NCBI GenBank assembly: GCA_016218155.1
Contig: JACREQ010000102.1
Span: 1 to 64,000, forward strand
From: Bacteroidia bacterium
GTDB taxonomy: Bacteria; Bacteroidota; Bacteroidia; Bacteroidales; GWA2-32-17
Direction: 5' to 3'
DNA: 64,000 bases
The position numbers and the translations under genes are program-made. The notes beneath the pieces were generated by a model. The model ran no database searches. It had not been told where the DNA came from and worked only from the letters and a program-made list of their open reading frames with translations. This document shows, one piece after another, positions 18,671 through 27,151 of this stretch. Numbering within the stretch: position 1 is the first letter of the stretch; every line of letters begins with the position of its first letter.

Positions 18671-18678
18671 CAAAAGTA
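18671..18678 (-). promoter_or_regulatory. -7 element of the PLP/subtilase/kinase operon
   Basis: TACTTTTG on the minus strand matches the Bacteroidota -7 consensus TAnnTTTG, 18 bases before the ATG at 18653. A -33 element is not clear. Confidence 0.5.
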
Positions 18679-18698
18679 ATTTATTTTGTTTGAATGTG

Positions 18699-18706
18699 TA
18701 ATTTTG
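18699..18706 (+). promoter_or_regulatory. -7 element of the AlkD-like gene
   Basis: TAATTTTG matches TAnnTTTG and lies 20 bases before the ATG at 18726. It faces away from the element at 18671-18678, giving a compact divergent promoter pair. Confidence 0.5.
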
Positions 18707-18725
18707 ATCACTAAATTTTAATAAG

Positions 18726-19397
18726 ATGGAAAATATTGAAGCAATACTATTCTGGCTTAACGAGAACAAAAACGATAGTTTCCGTATTAAAATGGAAAGA
18801 TTTGCAATAAAAACAGATACAGCTTTTGGAATAAGAGTTCCATTGCTTAGAAATTTTGCAAAAATAATTGGAAAAAACACTGAATTAGCTCGCGAACTTT
18901 GGAAGTCAAATTATCATGAAGCTCGGATTATTTCCGTTTTAATTTCTAAACATAACGAATTAACCGAAAAAGATATGGATCAATGGGTTAATGATTTTAA
19001 TTCTTGGGATATTTGCGATCAGGCATGCATGAATATTTTTGACAAAACTCCTTTTGCTGATAAAAAAATACACGAATGGGCATTACGTGAAGAAGAATTT
19101 GTGCGACGCGCAGCTTTTGCATTAATCGCGAGTATTGCAATTCATGATAAAAAAGCTAAAAACGATAAATTTTTTCCATATTTAAATTTAATAGAGAAAT
19201 ACTCTTTTGATAATAGAAATTTTGTAAAAAAAGCTGTAAACTGGGCATTAAGGCAAATTGGAAAAAGAAATATAGAACTAGGAACTTTAGCAATAGAATG
19301 TTCTGAAAGACTATTAAAACAACCACATAAATCGGCACAATGGATTGCGAAAGACGCAATAAAGGAATTAAATAATAAATGGGGGTTCAGCAAATAA
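18726..19397 (+). CDS. AlkD-like DNA alkylation repair protein
   Basis: A 223-residue HEAT-like repeat protein of the AlkC/AlkD DNA glycosylase family, which removes alkylated bases from DNA. Family signs are the N-terminal RIKMERFAIKTDTAFGIRVP segment, the NSWDICDQAC motif, REEEFVRRAAFALIA and the C-terminal FVKKAVNWALRQIGKRN and SAQWIAKDAIKEL repeats. Length fits the family. It is a single gene, divergent from the PLP/subtilase operon and convergent with a small exported protein 11 bases downstream. Confidence 0.88.
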   Translation: MENIEAILFWLNENKNDSFRIKMERFAIKTDTAFGIRVPLLRNFAKIIGKNTELARELWKSNYHEARIISVLISKHNELTEKDMDQWVNDFNSWDICDQACMNIFDKTPFADKKIHEWALREEEFVRRAAFALIASIAIHDKKAKNDKFFPYLNLIEKYSFDNRNFVKKAVNWALRQIGKRNIELGTLAIECSERLLKQPHKSAQWIAKDAIKELNNKWGFSK

Positions 19398-19408
19398 AAA
19401 TAATATTT

Positions 19409-19840
19409 TTACTTTGCAACATTTGGAAGTTTTTCTAACTCATCGTCAACCTTATCATCAAAGCGAAGATTTTGTATTTGCCATTTATCTTTTGGTTTAT
19501 ATAAAATAAAGGAAATCTGAATAGGTTGACGGTCATATTTTATCATGTAACTTAAGAATACGTATGATTGACCGGCTTGCTTTTTAATAAATAAATCGTA
19601 CCCTTCATATGGACCCAAAAGTGGAGTTGCACGGTTTAATCTTAGTTTAATGTTATCAATAACCTCTTTGCTTTGGTCCATATATTTATTAGTAGCAAAA
19701 ACAAAATCAATAGCTTTATCAATTCCTGCAGTTTTATAATAAACAAAGAAGCTGTCTATTAACGATTCAGGACTAGATTGTGCTTTTGTAACATTATAAA
19801 TAGCAGAAACAAAAAATAAAATAAATATCCCTTTTTTCAT
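19409..19840 (-). CDS. Small exported protein, possible NTF2-like fold
   Basis: A 143-residue protein with signal peptide (MKKGIFILFFVSAIYNVTKAQ). The mature part, with an early helical pair (ESLIDSFFVYYKTAGIDKAIDFVF) and C-terminal beta strands (QISFILYKPKDKWQIQNLRF), suggests an NTF2-like or DUF3887/DUF4783-like fold. This is a shape-based guess. The start lies 2 bases after the stop of the SprB-repeat giant, so it is translated from the same message and may assist that protein. Confidence 0.7.
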   Translation of the reverse strand: MKKGIFILFFVSAIYNVTKAQSSPESLIDSFFVYYKTAGIDKAIDFVFATNKYMDQSKEVIDNIKLRLNRATPLLGPYEGYDLFIKKQAGQSYVFLSYMIKYDRQPIQISFILYKPKDKWQIQNLRFDDKVDDELEKLPNVAK

Positions 19841-19842
19841 AA

Positions 19843-22800
19843 TTATCTGATTACTGTTACAGCACCTGTCTTATTTCTAGTAACCCCGTTCATATCTTTA
19901 AATGAAGCCATCCATGTATATGACCCAACTTGTACAAGTTCACTGCCTTTTGCTCTGCCATCCCATCCAGTATTTATGTCATTAGTATTAAATATTATTT
20001 CTCCCCAACGATCAACAATAAATAATTTAAATGATTCAAAATCTATATTAGTTGCATAAACTTTAAACACTTCATTTCTGTCATCCGCATCAGGAGAAAA
20101 GGCAGATGGAGCATAAAAAGTATAGTCACCACTAACATTCATGTTAGATTTAGTAGTGTCAGAACAACCATAAGAATTCAATGCTATTAATGTAACAATA
20201 TACTGATTAGGAATATTTAAGTATATGTGATGAGGGTTAACTTCGCTTGTAGAATCGCCATCACCAAAATACCATAAATAATCATTTGCATCTGTAGATA
20301 AGTTAATGAAATTAACTGAAGGGTTTATTATATTAACAGCTATTGGATTTGTAATAAACTTGGCATCTGGGTTTGGATATACATGAATCATTTCAGGAAT
20401 TTCGGAATAAGAAGTACATCCACCCATAGAAGTAACTGTTAAAGAAACATCATAAGTTCCCGGCACTTCATAAATATGCTGAGGATTTTTAATTATACTT
20501 GTATTTGAAGAATTATCATCTCCAAAATTCCAAATATAAGTTTGCCCAATTATTGGACTTACTTCATTAAAACTTACAGTCAAAGGCGCGCAATCACTTG
20601 TAACATCTGCGAGAAAACCTATAGGAGGTGATGCTAATACAATAATATCTTTATAGAAAACAATAGGAGGAGTGCTACAATTATCTTCTACTGTTATTAC
20701 ATATTGTGACGAAACAAGAGGATAGTATACATATGGTAAATTAATAATAATTGTATCATTTAAACTAACTGAATATTGAGAATTACCTCCTGAAATATTG
20801 CCTGTTATCAGCACTGCTTCGCCCGGGCAAATTGTATCTTTATCTACATTTATTTCGGCAGTTAATGGTGGATATACATACACTGCTTCTATATCTGTAG
20901 CAATACATCCATGATTATCAGTAACCGTGACCTTATAATTTGTTGTAACATTTGGCAACACATGAATTAGGGTATCAGTTTGTCCTGTATTCCATAAATA
21001 AGAATACCAGGCTGTTCCGCCAGTTGCAGAAACAATAATATTAGCAGTATCTCCTATACAAATTCTAACATTTTCTGTTATTGAAGCGAACAACTCACCC
21101 GGCTCAATTATTTTAACACTATCCACAACAGAGCAATTATGACTATCAGTTACTGTAACATAATATATTCCTGCATAAAGGGTATTAATATCTTCAAGAG
21201 AAGAACCGGTATTCCACTCAATAACATAAGGCGGAACACCACCAGTTACTGTTAAATCTGCAGCTCCATTAACCTCTCCAAAACAACGAACATCAGTTGC
21301 TATAATTATTGTTGCTACTGCCTGAGGAGGCTCAGAAACTGTAGCATTTGTTGTATAACTGCATAAATTAAAATCAGTAATTGTTACTGAGTAATTACCT
21401 GCAAGTATATTATTTAAATCCTGAGTTGTTTGCCCTGAACTCCATTCATATGCATATGGAAGCGTGCCTCCGGTTGGACTAACATTTATTGCACCTATGC
21501 TTAAGCCATGGCACAAAACATCTGTAACAATATAAGTGGCAGATAACGGCGCTTGTGGCTGAGTAATATAAATACTAGATACAGATGTACACAAATTCTG
21601 ATCAGTAATAGTTACTGTATAATCACCATAAGACAAATTAGAAAGATCTTCGGTAATCTCACCATTATTCCATATAAAGTTATAAGGTGGAACGCCTCCA
21701 CTTACAATTAAATTTGCTGTACCATCGGAAAGTCCGTAACAACTGACATTTGTTGAGGCAATAGCTGATAATAGTAGTGGTGGTTGAGTAACTGTCTCAG
21801 TAAATATCTCTGTACATAAATGAGTATCTGTAACGGTTACAGTGTATGTATTCGCTGTTAAATTACTAATATCCTGCACAGTATTACCATTTGACCAATT
21901 ATAAGTATAACCTGGACTTCCACCAACAACAGTTATAGAAATAGCGCCATTGTTCCCATTAAAACAAAGTACATGAACAATTGAATCCAGAGTTATTAAA
22001 ACAGGAGCAGCAGGTTCTGTAATAGTTGTTGTGGCAGTTTGTGGACATCCTGCAGCATCTGTTACCGAAAGAGAATAAATACCTGCTGGCAAATTAATAG
22101 CATTTGGATTTACTCCACCAATAGGAGTCCATTGATAAGTATAGCCCGGAGTTCCTCCCCAAACATTTGAAGTTATAGAACCTGTAATTCCTCCGTTACA
22201 TAATACATGAGTTGGGGTTAATGTTACAAAAATTGGTGGATTAGTCTCAGTAATCGTATCAACTGCAGTTAATGTACAACCATTAATATCGCTGACTGTT
22301 ATACCATAAATTCCGGACAGTAATCCGGTCTGAGTATTTACATTTGAAAACGATGTATCTATTACTCCATTTGACCATGTAAAAATATATGGTAATGTCC
22401 CATAATTCATTGTTATGGTAATGTTACCAATACTATCACCAAAACAAACATTATCATTATCGGTAACAGAAACAATTTCCATCACTGGATTTGGTATCAT
22501 TATTATTCCATCAAATGTAGTGTCAGTATCAAAACCTGCTAATTCCCACGTGTTATTATACCAGGTTAATGGTATATATCCCAACGGAAGCGACAAATCT
22601 ACCAATGGTCCTATATGATAATCCCAATCCAGAATATGTGGTGGATCAATATCTCCATCACCATCATCATATATCGGACCACCATGGCTATCTTTCAATG
22701 CACAATATGGTTCATTTGTTATTTCGGGCGAACAAATTTCATAATAACATGTAGAATCAGCACAATTAAAAGGCACTTTTATGCAAAATTCGGGAACAGT

Positions 22801-24096
22801 AACTGATTTTAAAATTGGAAATGGTATGTGAATATCAAATTCAAGAGCTGTTAAAAGGAAAGTAAAAGCAATACTATCCCATACATGATTTGTAAAATCA
22901 TTATCAAGATGTGCTGCTATACCTATTGGCATTTGTGGCCAACCAAAGCATGGATAACGATAATTAAAATCCATACATGTTGCAAAAGCTATTGAATCTG
23001 AAACACCCTGATCAACTATAGCATTCCCATTATTTGGGTCTGAAACAAAATACTCTACAGGAGTTGGAAACGTAAACACAGTATTTACAGTCGGGTTGAA
23101 AGTAAGATCCTGCTGCATAGTGTTAGTTATAGACATATGTGCTGTAAGCAAGGAGTAGTCAATAGTAATTCCTCCTCCAGCGTCATATGTGCCATTTAGC
23201 ATACCTAAAAATTGTTGAATAGCCGGACCCTGTGGTGGTGGAATTAGCCCTGCAACTGCTGAAAGAAATTGAATAATATCTATATCAAGATTCATGTAGG
23301 TACTATCACCATTGGCTCCCAAAATCTGATGACATTGATCTGTACTATCTAACCAGTCAGTTGTTTCAATATATGGCAATGTTATCCATCCACTCAACCC
23401 TATTCCAAATAAATTGTTAAATGTTATCGGTAAAATTGTATCATGACAAAAACCAAAACCTAAAGGGCTACTTGGATCTGCACATGGATAAATGGTTTCA
23501 CCGGTTAGTCCGTTTAGATAAAAAATTACAATTGAATCGGTAGGTACCTGAATGTTCATAATACTTATACTATCACAACCAACCAAACAAACATCTGCAT
23601 CGATATTAAGGCCAAAACCAAAATCAAGATCTAGAGAAATTACACCAGCCTGTGGAAAATGAGAATACAATTCCCAACCTGGCTGAACTTCGTAATCTGA
23701 GTGTATTGTTACAACTTCACCAGGATTAAAAGTATAATTATTAGGAACCTCTAAATTTATTTCAACAGGATAATCAACATCTAACCACCCAGTTGTCCAT
23801 CCATGCATATCAAAAGTAGAACCCACAACAAACCATGTGTCAATATTAAACATAGCTCCTACAGGTTCGCCCAATATAGTATCCATATATCCAATTGAAA
23901 TTGCTGTATCAAAAGCTACATGAAATAAATCAAAATTTACATTTATGTTAAAAGGACTACCATTGGGTCCCCACATATTTTGATTAGAAGTTGAATAAGG
24001 AATGTCGTGATTTATGAAATAAGTCTGGGCATTACTATTGCTATGCAGGCAAATAGCAATAATTAAAATAAATAATATGCGAGTAATCCATTTCAT
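19843..24096 (-). CDS. SprB-repeat secreted protein with type B T9SS domain
   Basis: A 1417-residue exported protein (signal peptide MKWITRILFILIIAICLHSNS). Residues 25-535 form a large beta-rich region that I cannot assign. Residues about 540-1000 hold six SprB-type repeats of 75-90 residues, each with a Cys followed by Gly-Gly-hydrophobic-Pro-Tyr and WSNG- or WNTG-like cores (for example GGVPPYNFIWNNG). Two PKD domains follow at about 1155-1325 (WNFGDDNS, WYFGDGDS). The last 95 residues are a CHU_C/type B sorting domain (YTFYAPSAFSPDADDRNEVF, VDRWGEIIF, GSYTWMASF). Such proteins are secreted by the type IX system and include gliding adhesins. It is flanked by two small exported proteins in the same operon. 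Confidence 0.92.
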   Translation of the reverse strand: MKWITRILFILIIAICLHSNSNAQTYFINHDIPYSTSNQNMWGPNGSPFNINVNFDLFHVAFDTAISIGYMDTILGEPVGAMFNIDTWFVVGSTFDMHGWTTGWLDVDYPVEINLEVPNNYTFNPGEVVTIHSDYEVQPGWELYSHFPQAGVISLDLDFGFGLNIDADVCLVGCDSISIMNIQVPTDSIVIFYLNGLTGETIYPCADPSSPLGFGFCHDTILPITFNNLFGIGLSGWITLPYIETTDWLDSTDQCHQILGANGDSTYMNLDIDIIQFLSAVAGLIPPPQGPAIQQFLGMLNGTYDAGGGITIDYSLLTAHMSITNTMQQDLTFNPTVNTVFTFPTPVEYFVSDPNNGNAIVDQGVSDSIAFATCMDFNYRYPCFGWPQMPIGIAAHLDNDFTNHVWDSIAFTFLLTALEFDIHIPFPILKSVTVPEFCIKVPFNCADSTCYYEICSPEITNEPYCALKDSHGGPIYDDGDGDIDPPHILDWDYHIGPLVDLSLPLGYIPLTWYNNTWELAGFDTDTTFDGIIMIPNPVMEIVSVTDNDNVCFGDSIGNITITMNYGTLPYIFTWSNGVIDTSFSNVNTQTGLLSGIYGITVSDINGCTLTAVDTITETNPPIFVTLTPTHVLCNGGITGSITSNVWGGTPGYTYQWTPIGGVNPNAINLPAGIYSLSVTDAAGCPQTATTTITEPAAPVLITLDSIVHVLCFNGNNGAISITVVGGSPGYTYNWSNGNTVQDISNLTANTYTVTVTDTHLCTEIFTETVTQPPLLLSAIASTNVSCYGLSDGTANLIVSGGVPPYNFIWNNGEITEDLSNLSYGDYTVTITDQNLCTSVSSIYITQPQAPLSATYIVTDVLCHGLSIGAINVSPTGGTLPYAYEWSSGQTTQDLNNILAGNYSVTITDFNLCSYTTNATVSEPPQAVATIIIATDVRCFGEVNGAADLTVTGGVPPYVIEWNTGSSLEDINTLYAGIYYVTVTDSHNCSVVDSVKIIEPGELFASITENVRICIGDTANIIVSATGGTAWYSYLWNTGQTDTLIHVLPNVTTNYKVTVTDNHGCIATDIEAVYVYPPLTAEINVDKDTICPGEAVLITGNISGGNSQYSVSLNDTIIINLPYVYYPLVSSQYVITVEDNCSTPPIVFYKDIIVLASPPIGFLADVTSDCAPLTVSFNEVSPIIGQTYIWNFGDDNSSNTSIIKNPQHIYEVPGTYDVSLTVTSMGGCTSYSEIPEMIHVYPNPDAKFITNPIAVNIINPSVNFINLSTDANDYLWYFGDGDSTSEVNPHHIYLNIPNQYIVTLIALNSYGCSDTTKSNMNVSGDYTFYAPSAFSPDADDRNEVFKVYATNIDFESFKLFIVDRWGEIIFNTNDINTGWDGRAKGSELVQVGSYTWMASFKDMNGVTRNKTGAVTVIR

Positions 24097-24104
24097 TTAT
24101 TTTA

Positions 24105-24632
24105 CTATTTGCTATCATTAAATTTAACTGTAAGCAAACTCTCTCTTAATACAGGATACAACAATTTTTTCAACAATGCAGGATAATTAGCAGTTAACCA
24201 TATTGTTCGGTTATAATCACCGGTAAAAAACATCATTCTTTCAAACTGAAGAACTTTTTTTGAAGTATCATTTGAAGTAGTTTGAAAACTAAGAGTATAT
24301 AATTTCCCTTCCATTCCCAATGCAGTTTTAACATCTTCACATGAAATTAACACGGCATTTTGTGTATTAAAATATTCAGACGTAAGACCTTCTGCTACCT
24401 GCAGATATGACGTCCCATCAACAGCAGTTGCAGTAATTGAGGCAGAACTGCCAAGATGAATAAAACCGTTGATTTTTTCAACAAATTTGAAATGGGCTGG
24501 AGGAGTAATTAATATTTCAGTATTTGGAATTAGGTATGGCTTGACCTTGCCAGACTTTAATGTATCAGCAGTTTGAGCATATGACGCAAATGTCAAACAG
24601 AATAATATTATACACAACAAAAATAATTTCAT
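24105..24632 (-). CDS. Small exported protein of unknown function
   Basis: A 175-residue protein with signal peptide (MKLFLLCIILFCLTFASYAQ). The frame opens 33 codons further upstream, but the ATG at 24632 is the one that begins the signal peptide. The mature part has a beta-rich pattern (LIPNTEILITPPAHFKFVEK, KLYTLSFQTTSNDTSKKVL) that I cannot assign with confidence. It lies 8 bases upstream of the SprB-repeat gene and is the first gene of that three-gene run, so a role in export or stability of the giant protein is possible. Confidence 0.7.
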   Translation of the reverse strand: MKLFLLCIILFCLTFASYAQTADTLKSGKVKPYLIPNTEILITPPAHFKFVEKINGFIHLGSSASITATAVDGTSYLQVAEGLTSEYFNTQNAVLISCEDVKTALGMEGKLYTLSFQTTSNDTSKKVLQFERMMFFTGDYNRTIWLTANYPALLKKLLYPVLRESLLTVKFNDSK

Positions 24633-24775
24633 TACAGTTTTCTGTAAGTTAAAAAAGTAAAAAGAGGTATTCCTTGGTTTATAAATACGAATGCAAATTA
24701 TAAAATTTTTATGACTTTTAAAAGATAACAAAACATGTTTTTAGTCATTAAAAATCTTTATTTAAACCATAAAAT

Positions 24776-24783
24776 TATCTTTG
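24776..24783 (+). promoter_or_regulatory. -7 element of the DUF486 gene
   Basis: TATCTTTG matches TAnnTTTG, 14 bases before the ATG at 24798. No clear -33 element. Confidence 0.45.
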
Positions 24784-24797
24784 TAAAAAAATAAATT

Positions 24798-25127
24798 ATG
24801 TGGACAATTCTTTTACTAACCGTTTCAAATATTTTTATGACTATTGCCTGGTATGGTCATTTAAAATTTAAAGATGTAACATTATGGAAAGTTGTACTTA
24901 TTTCCTGGCTTATTGCATTTGTTGAATATTGTTTTATGGTTCCTGCTAACAGAGTTGGATACGGTCAGTTTAATGCATTTGAACTTAAAACAATTCAGGA
25001 AGTGATTAGTCTTGTAGTTTTCTCTGCTTTTGCAATTATATATTTAAACGAGAGTTTAAAATGGAATTATATAGTAGGCTTTGCTTTTATAGTACTTGCA
25101 GTATTTTTTATTTTTAAGAAGTGGTAA
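24798..25127 (+). CDS. DUF486 (DMT-like) small membrane protein
   Basis: A 109-residue protein made of four hydrophobic helices (residues 3-20, 29-46, 68-83 and 87-106). The motifs MTIAWYGHLKF, YCFMVPANRVGYG and FNAFELKTIQEVI are characteristic of DUF486, a family related to small multidrug-resistance-like drug/metabolite transporters. Substrate unknown. It is a single gene with its own promoter-like element, and faces the type A secreted protein gene. Confidence 0.88.
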   Translation: MWTILLLTVSNIFMTIAWYGHLKFKDVTLWKVVLISWLIAFVEYCFMVPANRVGYGQFNAFELKTIQEVISLVVFSAFAIIYLNESLKWNYIVGFAFIVLAVFFIFKKW

Positions 25128-25159
25128 ATAAATACAAGTTTAAATCCTTTTTAAATGCC

Positions 25160-25173
25160 AGGTAAAAAGACCT
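25160..25173. repeat. Short palindrome related to the 48.2 kb hairpins
   Basis: AGGTAAAAAGACCT followed by AACA. It differs at two central bases from the hairpin AGGTCGAAAGACCT at 48227-48240, which is also followed by AACA. It lies between convergent genes. Confidence 0.4.
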
Positions 25174-25188
25174 AACAAAAAAATAATT

Positions 25189-27054
25189 CTAGTGCTTAAC
25201 TAGCTTTGTGCTTTTCCTATAACCATTTGTACCTGTAACACAAATTTCATAAATTGATTTTGGAAAATCTGAAATATCAAATTCTAGTTTACCCTCATTT
25301 GTATTAATCTTTTTAATTGCTAGTCTTTCACCTAACAAATTATACATTTCAATGGATAAAGCTTCAGCATTTTCAGGCAACCTCCATTCAACTTTTACTA
25401 ATGAAGTACATGCAGGGTTTGGAGATATTGACAAATAAATATTATCTGATAAAGGATCAGATATAGTTGTACAATTTTGAACAAAAACAGAATCAGTAAC
25501 TCTATAATTACAAAGAGTATCAGCATAGACCATTTGCCCATAACAATTCACAGAGAAATCATCAATATTCCATCCGTTATAATTAACAGAACCATCTGTA
25601 GATCCCATACCAAATCGTACCATAAAACTGGAGTTATTATTTGCAATACTCACAGGATATTCTCTAAAGGTCCATGAAGATTCGGATACAGTACTAATAT
25701 TAGCATATAATGAATTCCAGGTTAATCCACCATTTCCAGAAACCTCTATATACATGTGATCAAAGCTTGCCGATTCGCATCCGCTTAAACTATAGAATTG
25801 AATTGAACATGTATTAAAATTACTACAATTAATTATGGGAGAACTAAGCCAATATGTTTGATTCATACTATTTGGATAACAACCTCCAATATAATTTCCT
25901 ATAATATTATTATCTAAAGTTGAAGCTGTATTATCCTGAGACGGATCTTGAGCACCGGAACATCCAACACTTGCAACAGCAGGACCACGGGACCATTCGA
26001 CCCCATATCCGGTCCAACCTTTATCTGTACTAAAGTCATCATAAAACACAGGCTGTAATCCATTAATTGTATCATTAATAATTGTATAATAATTGTAATA
26101 AATTGTATTCATTCCAGCTGACGCTAAAGAAGGATTAAATAAATTTCCCTGCATTGCCGAACCTGAAAATGTTCCACCTGCAGGAATTCCAGTTAATGCT
26201 ACTGGCATTTCATTATGGCAGATTGTATCCATCAAACCCGAAAAAGATAATGGAATGCTATCATAAACTGTAATAAAAACTGTGTCAGATAGTATTATTG
26301 GCAAATTAGTATAAGTTACAGTTAGCCACATTGAACTATCCGGATAAAACAATGGAGGGTTTTGACCATTATAAAAAAGTCCATTTGCAGTATTCCAGAC
26401 GGTATTTCCATTAGAAGCAGAATAATTGCTTGTTGTTATTGTGACATTATCCAGCCCCCAATGGTCAAAATCATTGCCTGAAGTCACATCCTGATACCAT
26501 CTGAACCAAACATTACCACTTGTAATTAAATGAAAACAGTATCTATTCCAACTAGTCATTATAGGGTCATAACCACCTAAAGGATCCCAATAACCCAGAT
26601 CTACCCAGGGACCGCCTTGACCGGTATTTGAATATTGAAAATGCACCCCTTCTGTTGCCATATCTGGACCTTCGCAGGGAGTTGAATTAGATTGACTTGC
26701 ATAGGTCATATCAAAACAAATATCAACTGAATCTGAAACAACGTACACTGTAGATATTACTTCCCTTGGGAAAGTAGAAGCCGGACCAATCCATAAATAA
26801 GTACTACCATCAGAACCAGCACCACATGGATTAGTAAACATAGGAGATGAAGGAGAAAACCACCCTACATTTAGCGAACCACTATTAAAATTAGAATCAT
26901 CTAAAGTATCAGCACATATTATACTTGACGAAAGTTGAACCGGAGTTCCTTCACAAATATTAAATTCTGTTTGCGACACAGTTAAATTACATTGCGCAAA
27001 AGTTAAAGAGGATATTAAAAAAGAAACCAGTAAACTAATTATATATTTTCTCAT
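25189..27054 (-). CDS. Secreted protein with type A T9SS sorting domain
   Basis: A 621-residue protein. The true start is ATG 27054, which begins the signal peptide MRKYIISLLVSFLISSLTFA; the frame opens 18 codons earlier at a poor site. Two jelly-roll-like regions of the MAM/concanavalin type are visible by pattern (about residues 40-210 with VDICFDMTYASQS and HWGLDNVTI, and 330-500 with WNIDDFSV), separated by an Ig-like stretch. The C-terminal 80 residues (LSISPNPACTSLV, YNLLGERLAIKKI, SIYEICVTG) form a type A sorting domain. It is expected to be secreted and attached to the cell surface; no catalytic domain is seen. It is monocistronic, with a good promoter at 27078-27109. Confidence 0.87.
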   Translation of the reverse strand: MRKYIISLLVSFLISSLTFAQCNLTVSQTEFNICEGTPVQLSSSIICADTLDDSNFNSGSLNVGWFSPSSPMFTNPCGAGSDGSTYLWIGPASTFPREVISTVYVVSDSVDICFDMTYASQSNSTPCEGPDMATEGVHFQYSNTGQGGPWVDLGYWDPLGGYDPIMTSWNRYCFHLITSGNVWFRWYQDVTSGNDFDHWGLDNVTITTSNYSASNGNTVWNTANGLFYNGQNPPLFYPDSSMWLTVTYTNLPIILSDTVFITVYDSIPLSFSGLMDTICHNEMPVALTGIPAGGTFSGSAMQGNLFNPSLASAGMNTIYYNYYTIINDTINGLQPVFYDDFSTDKGWTGYGVEWSRGPAVASVGCSGAQDPSQDNTASTLDNNIIGNYIGGCYPNSMNQTYWLSSPIINCSNFNTCSIQFYSLSGCESASFDHMYIEVSGNGGLTWNSLYANISTVSESSWTFREYPVSIANNNSSFMVRFGMGSTDGSVNYNGWNIDDFSVNCYGQMVYADTLCNYRVTDSVFVQNCTTISDPLSDNIYLSISPNPACTSLVKVEWRLPENAEALSIEMYNLLGERLAIKKINTNEGKLEFDISDFPKSIYEICVTGTNGYRKSTKLVKH

Positions 27055-27077
27055 ACTTAAAATTATTATAATCGGTT

Positions 27078-27109
27078 GAAATATACAACTTATGAGAATA
27101 AAAAGCAAA
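27078..27109 (-). promoter_or_regulatory. Promoter of the type A secreted protein gene
   Basis: Minus strand: -33 TTTGC (complement of 27105-27109) and -7 TATATTTC (complement of 27078-27085), separated by about 20 bases, matching the Bacteroidota TTTG/TAnnTTTG layout. The ATG is 23 bases downstream. Confidence 0.6.
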
Positions 27110-27151
27110 TAATTATTTATTAGTTCAAAATTTTATTTTTTTTAATAAAGC

